Positions 1 through 8,412 of a stretch of 39,552 nucleotides of DNA are shown here, one piece after another (position 1 is the first letter of the stretch; every line of letters begins with the position of its first letter). The notes beneath the pieces are model-generated. The model saw only the letters and a list, made by a program, of their open reading frames with translations. It had not been told where the DNA came from and searched no databases. This DNA comes from JAYVJM01 sp043769275 (GTDB lineage Bacteria; Pseudomonadota; Gammaproteobacteria; Pseudomonadales; UBA7239), in NCBI GenBank assembly GCA_043769275.1, contig JAYVJM010000065.1, positions 1-39,552 on the forward strand. Reading direction: 5' to 3'. The position numbers and the translations under genes were made by a program.

Positions 1-201
1 TCCCTTCGCGCTTTGTCGGAAATTACTCATCAACGCATCGCGAGCCGCCTATGCAGAACTTCAGCAATTTAGCGCGGCTGCGTAACATCAGTTATTTAGA
101 ATAGCCCCTGCAAAAGAGCATGCATTTTCCTTCTGTTTGGAAAGGCGCGACAACATAATTGCCCGCATGAATTTAACCTTACAACTGCCTAAGGAACCGT
201 T
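1..201. other. Left edge, no assigned gene
   Basis: No gene can be assigned in the 201 bases before hemF. A forward frame is open from base 2 to a TAA at about base 90 and could be the last 29 codons of a truncated upstream gene. The other forward frames are also partly open, so this is not secure. A ribosome binding site (AAGGA) stands just before the hemF start. No convincing promoter was recognised. Confidence 0.3.
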
Positions 202-1107
202 ATGAGTATTGACGTAAATATCGTGAAAAAGTATTTACTTGATCTACAGTCCCGTATCTGCACAGGGCTTGAACAGGTCGATGGTAGCGCAACATTTATC
301 GAAGATAGCTGGCAGCGTGAAGGTGGCGGTGGCGGCCTGTCTCGTGTCATGGAAAACGGCACTGTGTTTGAAAAAGGCGGCGTTAATTTTTCGCACGTAA
401 CAGGCGATGAAATGCCGGCCTCTGCCACAGCACATCGGCCAGAGCTGGCGGGTCGGCACTTTGAGGCATTGGGTGTTTCTCTTGTGATGCACCCGCGCAA
501 TCCTTATGCGCCCACATCTCACGCCAATGTACGGTTTTTTATCGCTCGAAAAGCCGGCGAACCGGATGTTTGGTGGTTTGGCGGCGGTTACGATCTCACG
601 CCTTATTATGGTTTTGATGAAGACTGTAGACACTGGCATCGCATTGCACACGCAGCTTGCGTGCCGTTTGGAGATACGGTTTATCCACGCTACAAGAAGT
701 GGTGCGACGACTATTTTTATCTCAAGCACCGCAACGAACAGCGCGGCATCGGCGGCTTGTTTTTTGATGACCTCAATGAATGGGATTTCGATACCTGCTT
801 TACTTTTTTAAAAGCGGTGGGCGATAGTTATTTGCCCGCTTATGCACCCATCGTCGAAAAACGTAAAACGCTGTCTTACCGTGAACATGAGCGAGAATTT
901 CAGCTTTATCGGCGTGGTCGCTACGTGGAATACAACCTTGTTTATGATCGCGGCACCTTGTTTGGCCTACAAACTGGCGGCAGAACGGAATCCATTTTAA
1001 TGTCTTTGCCTCCGCAGGTAAGCTGGCGCTACAACTGGCAGCCAGCACCAGGCAGTGCTGAAGCCAAACTGTATTCAGACTACATCATCCGGCGCGAGTG
1101 GCTTTAA
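202..1107 (+). CDS. hemF: Oxygen-dependent coproporphyrinogen III oxidase
   Basis: HemF converts coproporphyrinogen III to protoporphyrinogen IX by two oxidative decarboxylations using O2, a cytoplasmic step of haem synthesis. The 301-aa product matches the usual length (about 300 aa). Family hallmarks are visible: a glycine-rich segment ending in LSRVMENG, the stretch VMHPRNPYAPTSHANVRFF, WWFGGGYDLTPYY, and GGLFFDDLNEW, followed by a C-terminal YVEYNLVYDRGT/FGLQTGGR region. The ATG is preceded by AAGGA at good spacing. aroE follows 17 bases after the stop, a common gammaproteobacterial pairing that implies co-transcription. Confidence 0.97.
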   Translation: MSIDVNIVKKYLLDLQSRICTGLEQVDGSATFIEDSWQREGGGGGLSRVMENGTVFEKGGVNFSHVTGDEMPASATAHRPELAGRHFEALGVSLVMHPRNPYAPTSHANVRFFIARKAGEPDVWWFGGGYDLTPYYGFDEDCRHWHRIAHAACVPFGDTVYPRYKKWCDDYFYLKHRNEQRGIGGLFFDDLNEWDFDTCFTFLKAVGDSYLPAYAPIVEKRKTLSYREHEREFQLYRRGRYVEYNLVYDRGTLFGLQTGGRTESILMSLPPQVSWRYNWQPAPGSAEAKLYSDYIIRREWL

Positions 1108-1124
1108 CGCATCAGGAACACAAC

Positions 1125-1946
1125 ATGACTGACCAATACGCCGTTTTTGGGAATCCAATAGCGCACAGCCGCTCACCGCAGATACACGCTTTATTTGCCG
1201 CACAAACAAGGCAAGACATCGTGTATAAAAAGCAACAAGTTGAGCTGGATAAATTCAAAGAAACCACGCGAGATTTTTTTGCTCAAGGCTGCGGGCTAAA
1301 TATCACCGTGCCATTTAAGCTGGAGGCATTTGCCTTTGCCGATGCACTCAGCGAGCGAGCGCAACGCGCAGGCGCAGTCAATACGCTCAAAAAAATGCCC
1401 GACGGAAAAATTTTTGGCGACAACACGGACGGCGCCGGTTTGCTGCATGACATTACGCTCAATCTTGGCTGGAAAATCACCGGGAAACGCGTGCTGATTT
1501 TAGGCGCAGGCGGCGCAGTGCGCGGCATTTTGGCACCGCTATTGGCGGAAAACCCTGCCAAACTGGTGGTTTCGAACCGGACAACCAGCAAAGCACAGAC
1601 ATTGCTTGAGGCATTTTCCTGCCCAGAAAAACTATCTATTTGCGAGTGGGGCGCGTTAAACCAAACGGAAATAAACGAATCTTTTGATATCGTTATCAAC
1701 GGCACCGCAGCCAGCCTTCAAGGCGAAATGCCGGCACTAAACCCTGCCATTTTTGCAAAAAATGCGTGCGCCTACGATCTCATGTTCAATGGAAAACTCC
1801 CTTTTCTCATGTGGGCAAAACAGCACGGCGCACAGGTCGCCGACGGTTTAGGGATGCTAGTAGAGCAAGCCGCAGAGAGTTTTTATTTATGGCGCGGTGT
1901 GCGACCCGAAACGCTTGCCGTGATCCAAACCCTTCGCGAGATGTAA
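1125..1946 (+). CDS. aroE: Shikimate dehydrogenase (NADP+)
   Basis: AroE reduces 3-dehydroshikimate to shikimate with NADPH in the chorismate pathway. I chose the ATG at 1125 because the protein then begins MTDQYAVFGNPIAHSRSP, the typical substrate-binding N-terminus, and AGGA lies 8 bases upstream; a longer frame from 1098 would overlap hemF. The 273-aa product has NITVPFK (catalytic Lys about 65), NTDGAG (catalytic Asp about 101), and the dinucleotide loop GAGGAVRG near residue 127. The end, G-L-G-M-L-V-E-Q-A, is also typical. It probably sits in one operon with hemF. Confidence 0.96.
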   Translation: MTDQYAVFGNPIAHSRSPQIHALFAAQTRQDIVYKKQQVELDKFKETTRDFFAQGCGLNITVPFKLEAFAFADALSERAQRAGAVNTLKKMPDGKIFGDNTDGAGLLHDITLNLGWKITGKRVLILGAGGAVRGILAPLLAENPAKLVVSNRTTSKAQTLLEAFSCPEKLSICEWGALNQTEINESFDIVINGTAASLQGEMPALNPAIFAKNACAYDLMFNGKLPFLMWAKQHGAQVADGLGMLVEQAAESFYLWRGVRPETLAVIQTLREM

Positions 1947-2049
1947 ATTACAAGCAACCCTTCACCGCCGCTCCATTGAAAAACACAATCTTTGGCTAAG
2001 TGCTACGCTAAAAAACAGAGTAGTACGGATCGGCTGAAGGAGTAGTGTT

Positions 2050-3699
2050 ATGCAGCTGGCGGGTTATGAGCTGGGCGCAAGAATCAGCAGGAACGATATT
2101 GTTACAGTCTACCTAGGGGAAAAGATCGGGTTTCATTCCTCATCTGCCCCCCCTGTTGTCATTAAACTGCTCAGTAAAAGCGTATTGGTAGACGATGTCG
2201 TGCGGCAGTCATTTGAACACAGGGCGCGCTTGGCCACAGCTATCGCCAATCCCTATATCGTGCCTGTTCTAAAAAGTGGGATAACGCCGCAAAATCGCGC
2301 CTATTTTGTAATGAGCAACATAGAAGGCATAGATTTATCGGCTGTGATAGCCAGAGATACGCTATTTTTTTCACGGCGTTTGGGTATCTGTTTGCAAATA
2401 TGTCAGGCGCTAATTTATGCGCATAGAAATGGCATTTTGCACAGCGGCCTAGATAGCAGCAAAGTTTTACTGGACAAATTTGGCCAGGCGCACGTGTCCG
2501 ATTTCGATGTCGGCATGTTAGTTGCCGAGTCACGACGTATCGTGATAGCTGCGGCGAAAAATGCACCGTCACGCCTGCTGAAAAAACTAATTGCAGCCGG
2601 CGTTAAAGCTGATATTTATGCGCTTGGATTGCTGATGTACGAGCTGTTATCTGGAAGCCCGATCAACTCTACGCGTTATCAGCCAGCCGCTGCCAACGTG
2701 GCTGGTTTTTCGCCAGAGCTGGATAAACTATTACAAGAATGTCTGGATAAAAACCCTGTCAACAGACCGGCCAGCGTGCAGCTTATATATGAGAAATTAC
2801 TCCATATTTCCGCAGGAAATCATCTCAGTGATGCCCAAAAGCAGCGCGCAGCTGACTGCTTTCAGAAGAAAAACTGCCTGTTACTGGATGTCATAAAAGA
2901 AAACAGCGAAAGTGCTGTGTATATCTTTGAAGAAAGCGGCTGCGGTCGATTACTGGTGATAAAAAAACGCAGCGTCAATAAAGGCGGCTACAAGGAAGCT
3001 CAGCGTTTACTGCACATCAAGCACCCAAATTTGGCAGAGGTTATCGCCGTTGTTCGCCACGATAGCAGTTTTGTGGTGGCTACCGAATATTTAGCGGGCG
3101 GCACCTTGGCCGACCGCCTGCTTACATCGTGGGAGGTACAACAATTTTTTACCACTGCGCGTGGTGTCGCAGCAGGCTTGGCTTTCGCGTTAAAACACGG
3201 CGTGCATCACTCTCAATTGAGGCCTAGCAGTATCTATTTTGATGAGCACAACAACGCCAAATTGGCTGATTTCGCGTTTGAAAGCGATAGCAGCAGTGAT
3301 GCTGAAGCTGAAGATGCTGCGTATATTTCCAAGGCCATCACCGAGTCCGAACAGGCAGACGTGTTTAGTCTCGGCGTGCTGTTTCACGAAATGCTGCTAG
3401 GTAAGAAGCCGCAGTTTGACAAAGGCGCAATAAAACTTTCGCTTCGCTTACGCAATTTGCCGAAGGAATTGCAAAGTCTGCTACTGCGAATGCTGGACGT
3501 TAAAAACAAACTAGCCTGTAAACATATGACAGATGTGGTGCGCGACCTAGCGCAGCAACAATCTGAAGCAGACGCAGTGATGCGAGCACGCATCGCGTTT
3601 TCCAACAAGAACAGTCAAAACAGCGCCATCCTGTTACCGTGGGTAGTGGGGGCTGCGCTGTGCTTGATTGCAGGAATATTATTTGTTGTGGCGGGCTGA
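2050..3699 (+). CDS. Membrane-anchored tandem pseudokinase (two degenerate Ser/Thr kinase-like domains)
   Basis: The 549-aa protein has two kinase folds in a row and a C-terminal membrane helix. Domain 1 (about 5-255) keeps the VVIK lysine (K39), the DIYALGLLMYELLSG helix and the NRP arginine, but the HRD loop reads HSG (131-133), the metal-binding Asn is Lys 138, and DFG reads DFD (151-153). Domain 2 (about 275-500) keeps VIK (K305) and VFSLGVLFHEMLLG, but HRD reads HSQ (387-389), Asn is Ser 394, and DFG reads DFA (407-409). Neither has a proper glycine loop. Residues 528-548 are hydrophobic, so the kinase folds would face the cytoplasm. Loss of the catalytic Asp in both predicts no phosphotransfer and a scaffolding or sensing role (inference). 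GGAG precedes the ATG. The gene follows aroE by 103 bases. No known symbol fits. Confidence 0.85.
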   Translation: MQLAGYELGARISRNDIVTVYLGEKIGFHSSSAPPVVIKLLSKSVLVDDVVRQSFEHRARLATAIANPYIVPVLKSGITPQNRAYFVMSNIEGIDLSAVIARDTLFFSRRLGICLQICQALIYAHRNGILHSGLDSSKVLLDKFGQAHVSDFDVGMLVAESRRIVIAAAKNAPSRLLKKLIAAGVKADIYALGLLMYELLSGSPINSTRYQPAAANVAGFSPELDKLLQECLDKNPVNRPASVQLIYEKLLHISAGNHLSDAQKQRAADCFQKKNCLLLDVIKENSESAVYIFEESGCGRLLVIKKRSVNKGGYKEAQRLLHIKHPNLAEVIAVVRHDSSFVVATEYLAGGTLADRLLTSWEVQQFFTTARGVAAGLAFALKHGVHHSQLRPSSIYFDEHNNAKLADFAFESDSSSDAEAEDAAYISKAITESEQADVFSLGVLFHEMLLGKKPQFDKGAIKLSLRLRNLPKELQSLLLRMLDVKNKLACKHMTDVVRDLAQQQSEADAVMRARIAFSNKNSQNSAILLPWVVGAALCLIAGILFVVAG

Positions 3700-3811
3700 G
3701 AATAAACAACATCTAAAGCTGATAAATCATGCGCTCACCACGGGCGTGCCGAATGGCAGTTCATGGCTCGAAAGACTCAACACAAACGGGAGGCGATATT
3801 TAGCAAAATAT

Positions 3812-4585
3812 TTAACGCCAAATTAAGCTAACCATGCGACCGGTAACGCCATCGCGACGAAAAGAATAAAAGCGTTGCGGATCGGCAAAGGTATCAAATC
3901 CGCCACCATAAATGCCAGTTACACCCAAGGCGCGCAACTGCAGAGCAGCCAGCAAATATAGGTCACACAGGTATCTATTATGGCTTTGCTGTACGAAACA
4001 GGCAGCCACTTTTTCGGTTCCGTACATTGCCCATTTTGCCAAGAAACCATCGCGCAGCTCTTTGCCCACTTCGTAACTTGCAGACCCTATAGAGGGACCC
4101 ATCCATGCTAGTACATCGGCACGCCCGCAATTAAATTTGGCAACAGTGTTTACTAGCACGCCATCAACCAACGAGCGCCAGCCAGCATGCGCAGATGCAA
4201 TTTCATAACCATCGCGGCTACAAAACAGCACGGGCAAGCAGTCAGCAGTGAGCACTGCGCACACCGTTTTGGGGTGATTGCTGTAACAGGCATCGTATTC
4301 CAACATAGGGCTAGGATTGTCGTGTACTGGCCGCCTTTCACGCACTAACACTGCCGTGCCGTGTACTTGTGTCAGCCATAAGGGCATTTCCGGTAATGAA
4401 AGAGATTGGTGCAGTAAATGGCGATTGACCTCAACAGCCTCCGGCCTGTCGCCCACATGCGAACCTAAGTTAAATGCACTGTAGATACCGTCTGATACGC
4501 CGCCTGCGCGCGTGCTGGTCGCTGCGTGGATTGTGGGTGGAGCCGGCCAGTCTGGCTTTAGGTAAATGAGATTATGGCTTGGCAT
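3812..4585 (-). CDS. pgeF: Purine nucleoside phosphorylase / YfiH-PgeF family (multicopper polyphenol oxidase-like)
   Basis: This is a 257-aa member of the YfiH/LACC1 family. Family members cleave purine nucleosides, and in E. coli PgeF edits misincorporated L-serine in peptidoglycan precursors. The metal-binding residues are present: QVHG (His 75), TADCLPVLFC (Cys 116) and AHAGWR (His 133). The start MPSHNLIYLKPDW fits the family. The ATG lies 4 bases after the rluD stop, so the two genes are co-transcribed, as in E. coli. In many genomes clpB follows directly; here pgeF faces a plus-strand gene instead and clpB lies about 14 kb away. Confidence 0.93.
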   Translation of the reverse strand: MPSHNLIYLKPDWPAPPTIHAATSTRAGGVSDGIYSAFNLGSHVGDRPEAVEVNRHLLHQSLSLPEMPLWLTQVHGTAVLVRERRPVHDNPSPMLEYDACYSNHPKTVCAVLTADCLPVLFCSRDGYEIASAHAGWRSLVDGVLVNTVAKFNCGRADVLAWMGPSIGSASYEVGKELRDGFLAKWAMYGTEKVAACFVQQSHNRYLCDLYLLAALQLRALGVTGIYGGGFDTFADPQRFYSFRRDGVTGRMVSLIWR

Positions 4586-4589
4586 CTAC

Positions 4590-5546
4590 TCATACCTCAT
4601 CATCATTTTTTTCTGCTAAAGCATCCAAAAGTGCCTGAAAATCATCAGGCAGCGGCGCGTGCCATAGCATGTGCTCGCCAGTGGCTGGGTGTAACAAGCC
4701 GAGCGTCGCTGCGTGCAAGGCTTGCCGGCGAAACTGTTGCAGCGTCTGTTTTAAAAAAACGCTGGCATGTGCAGGCAATTTGAGACGCGCACCATAAACA
4801 GGATCGCCCAAAAGCGGAAAACCTAAGTGCGCCAGATGCACGCGAATCTGATGCGTGCGGCCAGTTTCCAGTTGGACGCGAATATGCGTGTGCGCCGCAA
4901 AACGCTGTAATAACCGAAAGTGTGTCACCGCCGGTTTGCCATTCCGCACCACGGCCATTTTAATGCGATCACGCGGGTGTCTTCCCATGGCCGCATCCAC
5001 CGTGCCGCCGCCTGTGAGCGTGCCACAAGCCACCGCTTCGTATTCGCGTTTGACGGTACGCGCCTGCAGTTGACGGATCAAGTCTGTGTGGGCCGTTAGG
5101 GTGCGAGCCACTACCAGCAAGCCCGTGGTGTCTTTGTCTAAGCGATGCACAATCCCTGCACGCGGCAGTGTGGATAATGCGCCATCGTGATGTAACAGCG
5201 CATTAAGCAGCGTCCCATCTGGCACGCCAGCGGCAGGATGCACAACCAATCCGGCGGGTTTGTTAATCACCAGCAGCGAATCATCCTCAAAAACCACGTT
5301 AAGCGCCAAGTCTTGCGCCGCCCAGTTTTCACAAGGAACAGGCATGGCATTCAGATGCAGCACGCTGCCTGCACGAACTTTGTCTTTAGCACGCGCGGTA
5401 ATTCCATCTACCTGTAATGAACCGTCTTTAATCCAGTGTTGCAGTTGCGCACGTGAAAAATCAGCGAATAACAAAGCGGCGACTTGATCAAAGCGCAAAC
5501 CGCTGTATTCGAGCGGAATGACCGCAATGTGTTGAATAGGTTGCAT
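4590..5546 (-). CDS. rluD: 23S rRNA pseudouridine synthase (1911/1915/1917)
   Basis: RluD makes pseudouridines in helix 69 of 23S rRNA, needed for ribosome assembly. The 318-aa product has an N-terminal S4-like RNA-binding segment (about 18-65: FADFSRAQLQHWIKDG), then the RluA-type catalytic domain with DDSLLVINKPAGLVVHP and the active-site motif HRLDKDTTGLL (catalytic Asp 137), and later GRTHQIRVHLAHLGFPLLGD. It is divergent from bamD across about 80 bases, the conserved gammaproteobacterial arrangement, and is followed directly by pgeF. Confidence 0.96.
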   Translation of the reverse strand: MQPIQHIAVIPLEYSGLRFDQVAALLFADFSRAQLQHWIKDGSLQVDGITARAKDKVRAGSVLHLNAMPVPCENWAAQDLALNVVFEDDSLLVINKPAGLVVHPAAGVPDGTLLNALLHHDGALSTLPRAGIVHRLDKDTTGLLVVARTLTAHTDLIRQLQARTVKREYEAVACGTLTGGGTVDAAMGRHPRDRIKMAVVRNGKPAVTHFRLLQRFAAHTHIRVQLETGRTHQIRVHLAHLGFPLLGDPVYGARLKLPAHASVFLKQTLQQFRRQALHAATLGLLHPATGEHMLWHAPLPDDFQALLDALAEKNDDEV

Positions 5547-5627
5547 GATGATAAGAACTGTCTGTGTTTGGGATAGGGGCTGTGGTTAAATATCGGCTCT
5601 TCGTCCCCAGTGTATCAAAGCCACCCC

Positions 5628-6536
5628 ATGCAAAAACTTATTTTCCCCTTGCTATTGGCTCTTATCCTTGTTGCTTGCTCGTCAGCCGATAAAATTGACC
5701 CTGATTTAACGGAAGCGCAGCTCTATCAAAAAGCACAAGAATATTTGGAAAAAGGCCGTTATGACCGCGCTATTGAGCACTTCCAAGCACTGGAATCGCG
5801 CTACCCTTTTGGCACCTATTCCGATCAAGCGCAGATCGACATTATCTATGCCTACTTCAAACATTATGAGCCGGAAGCCGCCTTTGCCGCGGCTGAACGC
5901 TTCATTCGCCTGCATCCTCAAGCACCGCAAGTGGACTATGCCTATTACATGAAGGGGCTCGCCTCTTTCACACAAAGCCAAGGTTTACTTGAACGCTTCA
6001 TGCCAACCGATATGAGCCAGCGAGACCCTGGTGCAGCACGACGCTCTTTTGCTGATTTTTCTGATCTCTTAACCCGCTTTCCTAACAGTCAATATGCGCC
6101 GGATGCCCGCAAGCGCATGATCCACCTACGCAACCAACTTGCACGCTATGAAATTCACGTCGCTAATTTCCAGTTTAAACGCGGTGCTTACCTAGCCGCG
6201 ACAAACAGAGGGCGTTACGTGATAGAAAACTTTCAGGAAACACCCGCCATCCCAGACGCGCTAGCAGTTATGGTGCAAGGCTACCACCTCATGGGCATGG
6301 ATAATTTAGCGCAGCAAACACTTGTCGTATTAAAAGCCAATTACCCCAACTACCCTGAGCTAGATGCAAACGGACAATTCAAGTATCAAAAAGACCTACA
6401 TGAAGAAAAACGCTCATGGCTGAATACGCTAACGGCGGGCTTGTTAGGCAATAGCCAAGCAAGCGGATTCGACACCCGAGACATATACAACCCAGAAAGT
6501 GAACGGGTAATGGCACCCAACAGCCCAAAGACATAG
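5628..6536 (+). CDS. bamD: Outer membrane assembly lipoprotein BamD
   Basis: BamD is the essential lipoprotein of the BAM complex that folds beta-barrel proteins into the outer membrane. I chose the ATG at 5628 over an upstream GTG at 5610 because it gives a clean lipoprotein signal peptide: MQKLIFPLLLALILVAC with the lipobox LVAC and Cys 17. The mature part is TPR-like (LYQKAQEYLEKGRYDRAIEHF, LESRYPFGTYSDQAQIDIIYAY), as in E. coli BamD/YfiO. At 302 aa it is longer than the E. coli protein (245 aa) because of a C-terminal extension. A hairpin with a T-run follows the gene. Confidence 0.95.
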   Translation: MQKLIFPLLLALILVACSSADKIDPDLTEAQLYQKAQEYLEKGRYDRAIEHFQALESRYPFGTYSDQAQIDIIYAYFKHYEPEAAFAAAERFIRLHPQAPQVDYAYYMKGLASFTQSQGLLERFMPTDMSQRDPGAARRSFADFSDLLTRFPNSQYAPDARKRMIHLRNQLARYEIHVANFQFKRGAYLAATNRGRYVIENFQETPAIPDALAVMVQGYHLMGMDNLAQQTLVVLKANYPNYPELDANGQFKYQKDLHEEKRSWLNTLTAGLLGNSQASGFDTRDIYNPESERVMAPNSPKT

Positions 6537-6550
6537 GCAGTAAGCACATA

Positions 6551-6595
6551 AAGTGTCGCCAGCGGATCAATCGGATCGAGTGGCGACTCTTTTTA
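6551..6595 (+). terminator. Probable rho-independent terminator after bamD
   Basis: GTCGCCA (6555-6561) pairs with TGGCGAC (6581-6587) and is followed by TCTTTTT. It starts about 15 bases after the bamD stop. The loop is long (19 bases) but contains repeated GGATC that may pair further. Confidence 0.6.
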
Positions 6596-6605
6596 CAAAT
6601 GGCTA

Positions 6606-6787
6606 TGGCTAATCACATAAATAAGCAGACGAAAAAATCATTTCATCCAAAGCCATATTCGCGTTTTTCTCCAGTTGATGATCATCAGGTTCAGATAGCC
6701 ATTTATAGATAGTCACGCGTTTTTAAGATTTTGACTATATCTCATCCGATTGGTGTATACGCGCCTTGTTGTTTATGCGATTAGCTA
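6606..6787 (-). mobile_element. MITE-like, internally deleted IS630-family element
   Basis: A 22-base inverted repeat, 19 of 22 matching, bounds this segment: CTATGGCTAATCACATAAAT (continuing AA; 6603-6624) against the reverse complement of 6769-6790. A TA dinucleotide stands just outside each end (6604-6605 and 6788-6789), the usual IS630/Tc1 target. On the minus strand it holds pieces of an IS630 transposase: MRYSQNLK (from 6745), then, after an apparent deletion and frame change, VTIYKWLSEPDDHQ (an HTH-like piece), then, after a second deletion, NANMALDEMIFSSAYLCD and a stop at 6609. The left half closely matches the element at the right edge of the window. It is 182 bp and non-autonomous, lying between bamD and the restriction operon. 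Confidence 0.75.
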
Positions 6788-6798
6788 TAGATTCATCG

Positions 6799-8412
6799 TC
6801 ATTCCCTAGGCAACAACGGCAACCCAAGCTCTTGTAGAAATTGGTTGTGCGTTTGCGTTGCGCCTCTAATCTGCTGCCCCACATCCACCAAGGTCGCATT
6901 CACTGCGTCCAACTCAATAACGTCTTCAGCAGTGGCGGTGCTGATGTAGCGTGAGATATTCAGGTTGTAATCATTCTTCTCGATTTCTGCCATCGTCACG
7001 CGGCGAGAATAGCGGTCTTCTTCCTTGCGGAATTGGTAAGTCTGAACAATTTTCTCGATATGCTCTTCCGATAACTTATTCTGGCGCTTGCCTTTCTCGA
7101 AGTGTTCGCTGGCGTTGATGAACAACACATCATCCGGCTTTTTGCACTTCTTCAGCACCAGAATGCAGACAGGAATGCCGGTGGAGAAAAACAGGTTGGC
7201 GGGTAGGCCGATCACAGTGTCGATGTTGCCGTCTTTCAATAATTTACTGCGGATGCGCTCTTCTGCGCCGCCACGGAATAACACCCCATGCGGCAGAATG
7301 ATCGCCATGGTGCCTTCCTTGCCTAAGAAGTGAAAGCCGTGCAGCAAGAAGGCGAAATCCGCAGCGGATTTTGGTGCAAGGCCATAGCTTTTAAAACGGA
7401 AGTCTTCGCCCAGTGCTTCGCTGGGCTCCCAGCGGTAGCTGAACGGCGGGTTGGCAACGATGGCATCGAACTCCAGTTTTTTCGCTGGATTCATTTCGCT
7501 CAAAATATCCCAATCGTTCGCTAGCGAATCGCCGTGATGAATGTCGAACTCGGAATCTTTCACCCCGTGCAGCAGCATGTTCATGCGCGCCAAGTTGTAG
7601 GTGGTGATGTTCGATTCTTGCCCGAAAATTTTGCCAATGCCGTGCGCGCCCATTTGTTTGCGCACGTTTAATAACAGTGAGCCGGAACCGCAGGCAAAAT
7701 CTAGCACTTTGTCGAGCTTTTTCTTTTTGCCGGTAGCAGGTTCTTGGCTGTCAAGCGTGACAATTTCCGACAAAATCGACGACATCTGCTGCGGGGTATA
7801 AAACTCACCGGCTTTTTTGCCTGAGCCTGCGGCAAATTGGCCGATCAGGTATTCATAGGCATCGCCCAGCACGTCGCTGTCGGTTGAAAACTTGGCAATG
7901 CCTTCAGCAATTTTGCTGATGATGGTGCAGAGTTTTTTATTGCGCTCGGCGTAGTTTTTACCGAGTTTTTCAGAATCAAGATTGATCTCGGAGAACAAGC
8001 CGCCAAAGGTGCTTTCAAAGGATTCATTCTCAATGTATTTGAAACCCTTTTGCAGCGTATGCAGCAGCTCGTCGTTCTGCGTGCGCGCCAGCTCAGCAAT
8101 GCTGCTCCACAGGTGGGCGGGTTCAATCACATAATGCACCTTGCGGCGCATTTGTTTTTCAAATTCTGCGGTGTCGGCGTGATTGGCGGCATACAACAGC
8201 GATAAAGGCGCACGGCGGTCTCCAGCCTCTAGCTTAGGGTAATCGCTGCCCAGTTCCTTTTTTGCCGCCAGCTCGTAATTATCGGAGAGGTAGCGCAAAA
8301 ACAGAAACGACAACATGTAATCGCGAAAATCGTCAGCGTTCATTGCACCGCGTAAATCGTCGGCAATTTTCCACAGGGTATTGCCCAGTTCTTTTTGGTC
8401 GTTTTCAGTCAT
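6799..8412 (-). CDS. hsdM: Type I restriction-modification system methyltransferase subunit M
   Basis: HsdM transfers methyl from S-adenosylmethionine to adenine within the sequence chosen by HsdS, protecting the host DNA; M2S also forms the core of the R2M2S nuclease. The start at 8412 gives MTENDQKELGNTLWKIADDL, the normal N-terminus; the frame extends upstream but only into the previous gene. The 537-aa product shows the N-terminal helical domain, AGEFYTPQQM, the SAM loop DFACGSGSLL (238-247) and the catalytic NPPF (321-324). Its ATG overlaps the end of rhuM-like 1 by 8 bases. It is the last gene of the operon, an unusual position. Confidence 0.96.
   Translation of the reverse strand: MTENDQKELGNTLWKIADDLRGAMNADDFRDYMLSFLFLRYLSDNYELAAKKELGSDYPKLEAGDRRAPLSLLYAANHADTAEFEKQMRRKVHYVIEPAHLWSSIAELARTQNDELLHTLQKGFKYIENESFESTFGGLFSEINLDSEKLGKNYAERNKKLCTIISKIAEGIAKFSTDSDVLGDAYEYLIGQFAAGSGKKAGEFYTPQQMSSILSEIVTLDSQEPATGKKKKLDKVLDFACGSGSLLLNVRKQMGAHGIGKIFGQESNITTYNLARMNMLLHGVKDSEFDIHHGDSLANDWDILSEMNPAKKLEFDAIVANPPFSYRWEPSEALGEDFRFKSYGLAPKSAADFAFLLHGFHFLGKEGTMAIILPHGVLFRGGAEERIRSKLLKDGNIDTVIGLPANLFFSTGIPVCILVLKKCKKPDDVLFINASEHFEKGKRQNKLSEEHIEKIVQTYQFRKEEDRYSRRVTMAEIEKNDYNLNISRYISTATAEDVIELDAVNATLVDVGQQIRGATQTHNQFLQELGLPLLPRE

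Noticed and set aside
2..90. C-terminal fragment of an upstream gene
   Set aside because: The frame is short, another frame is equally open, and no family could be recognised; noted only as part of the edge region.
3792..3819. Hairpin GGCGATATTT with AAATATTTAACGCC as a pgeF terminator
   Set aside because: The pairing is imperfect, it overlaps the pgeF stop and no T-run follows on the minus strand.
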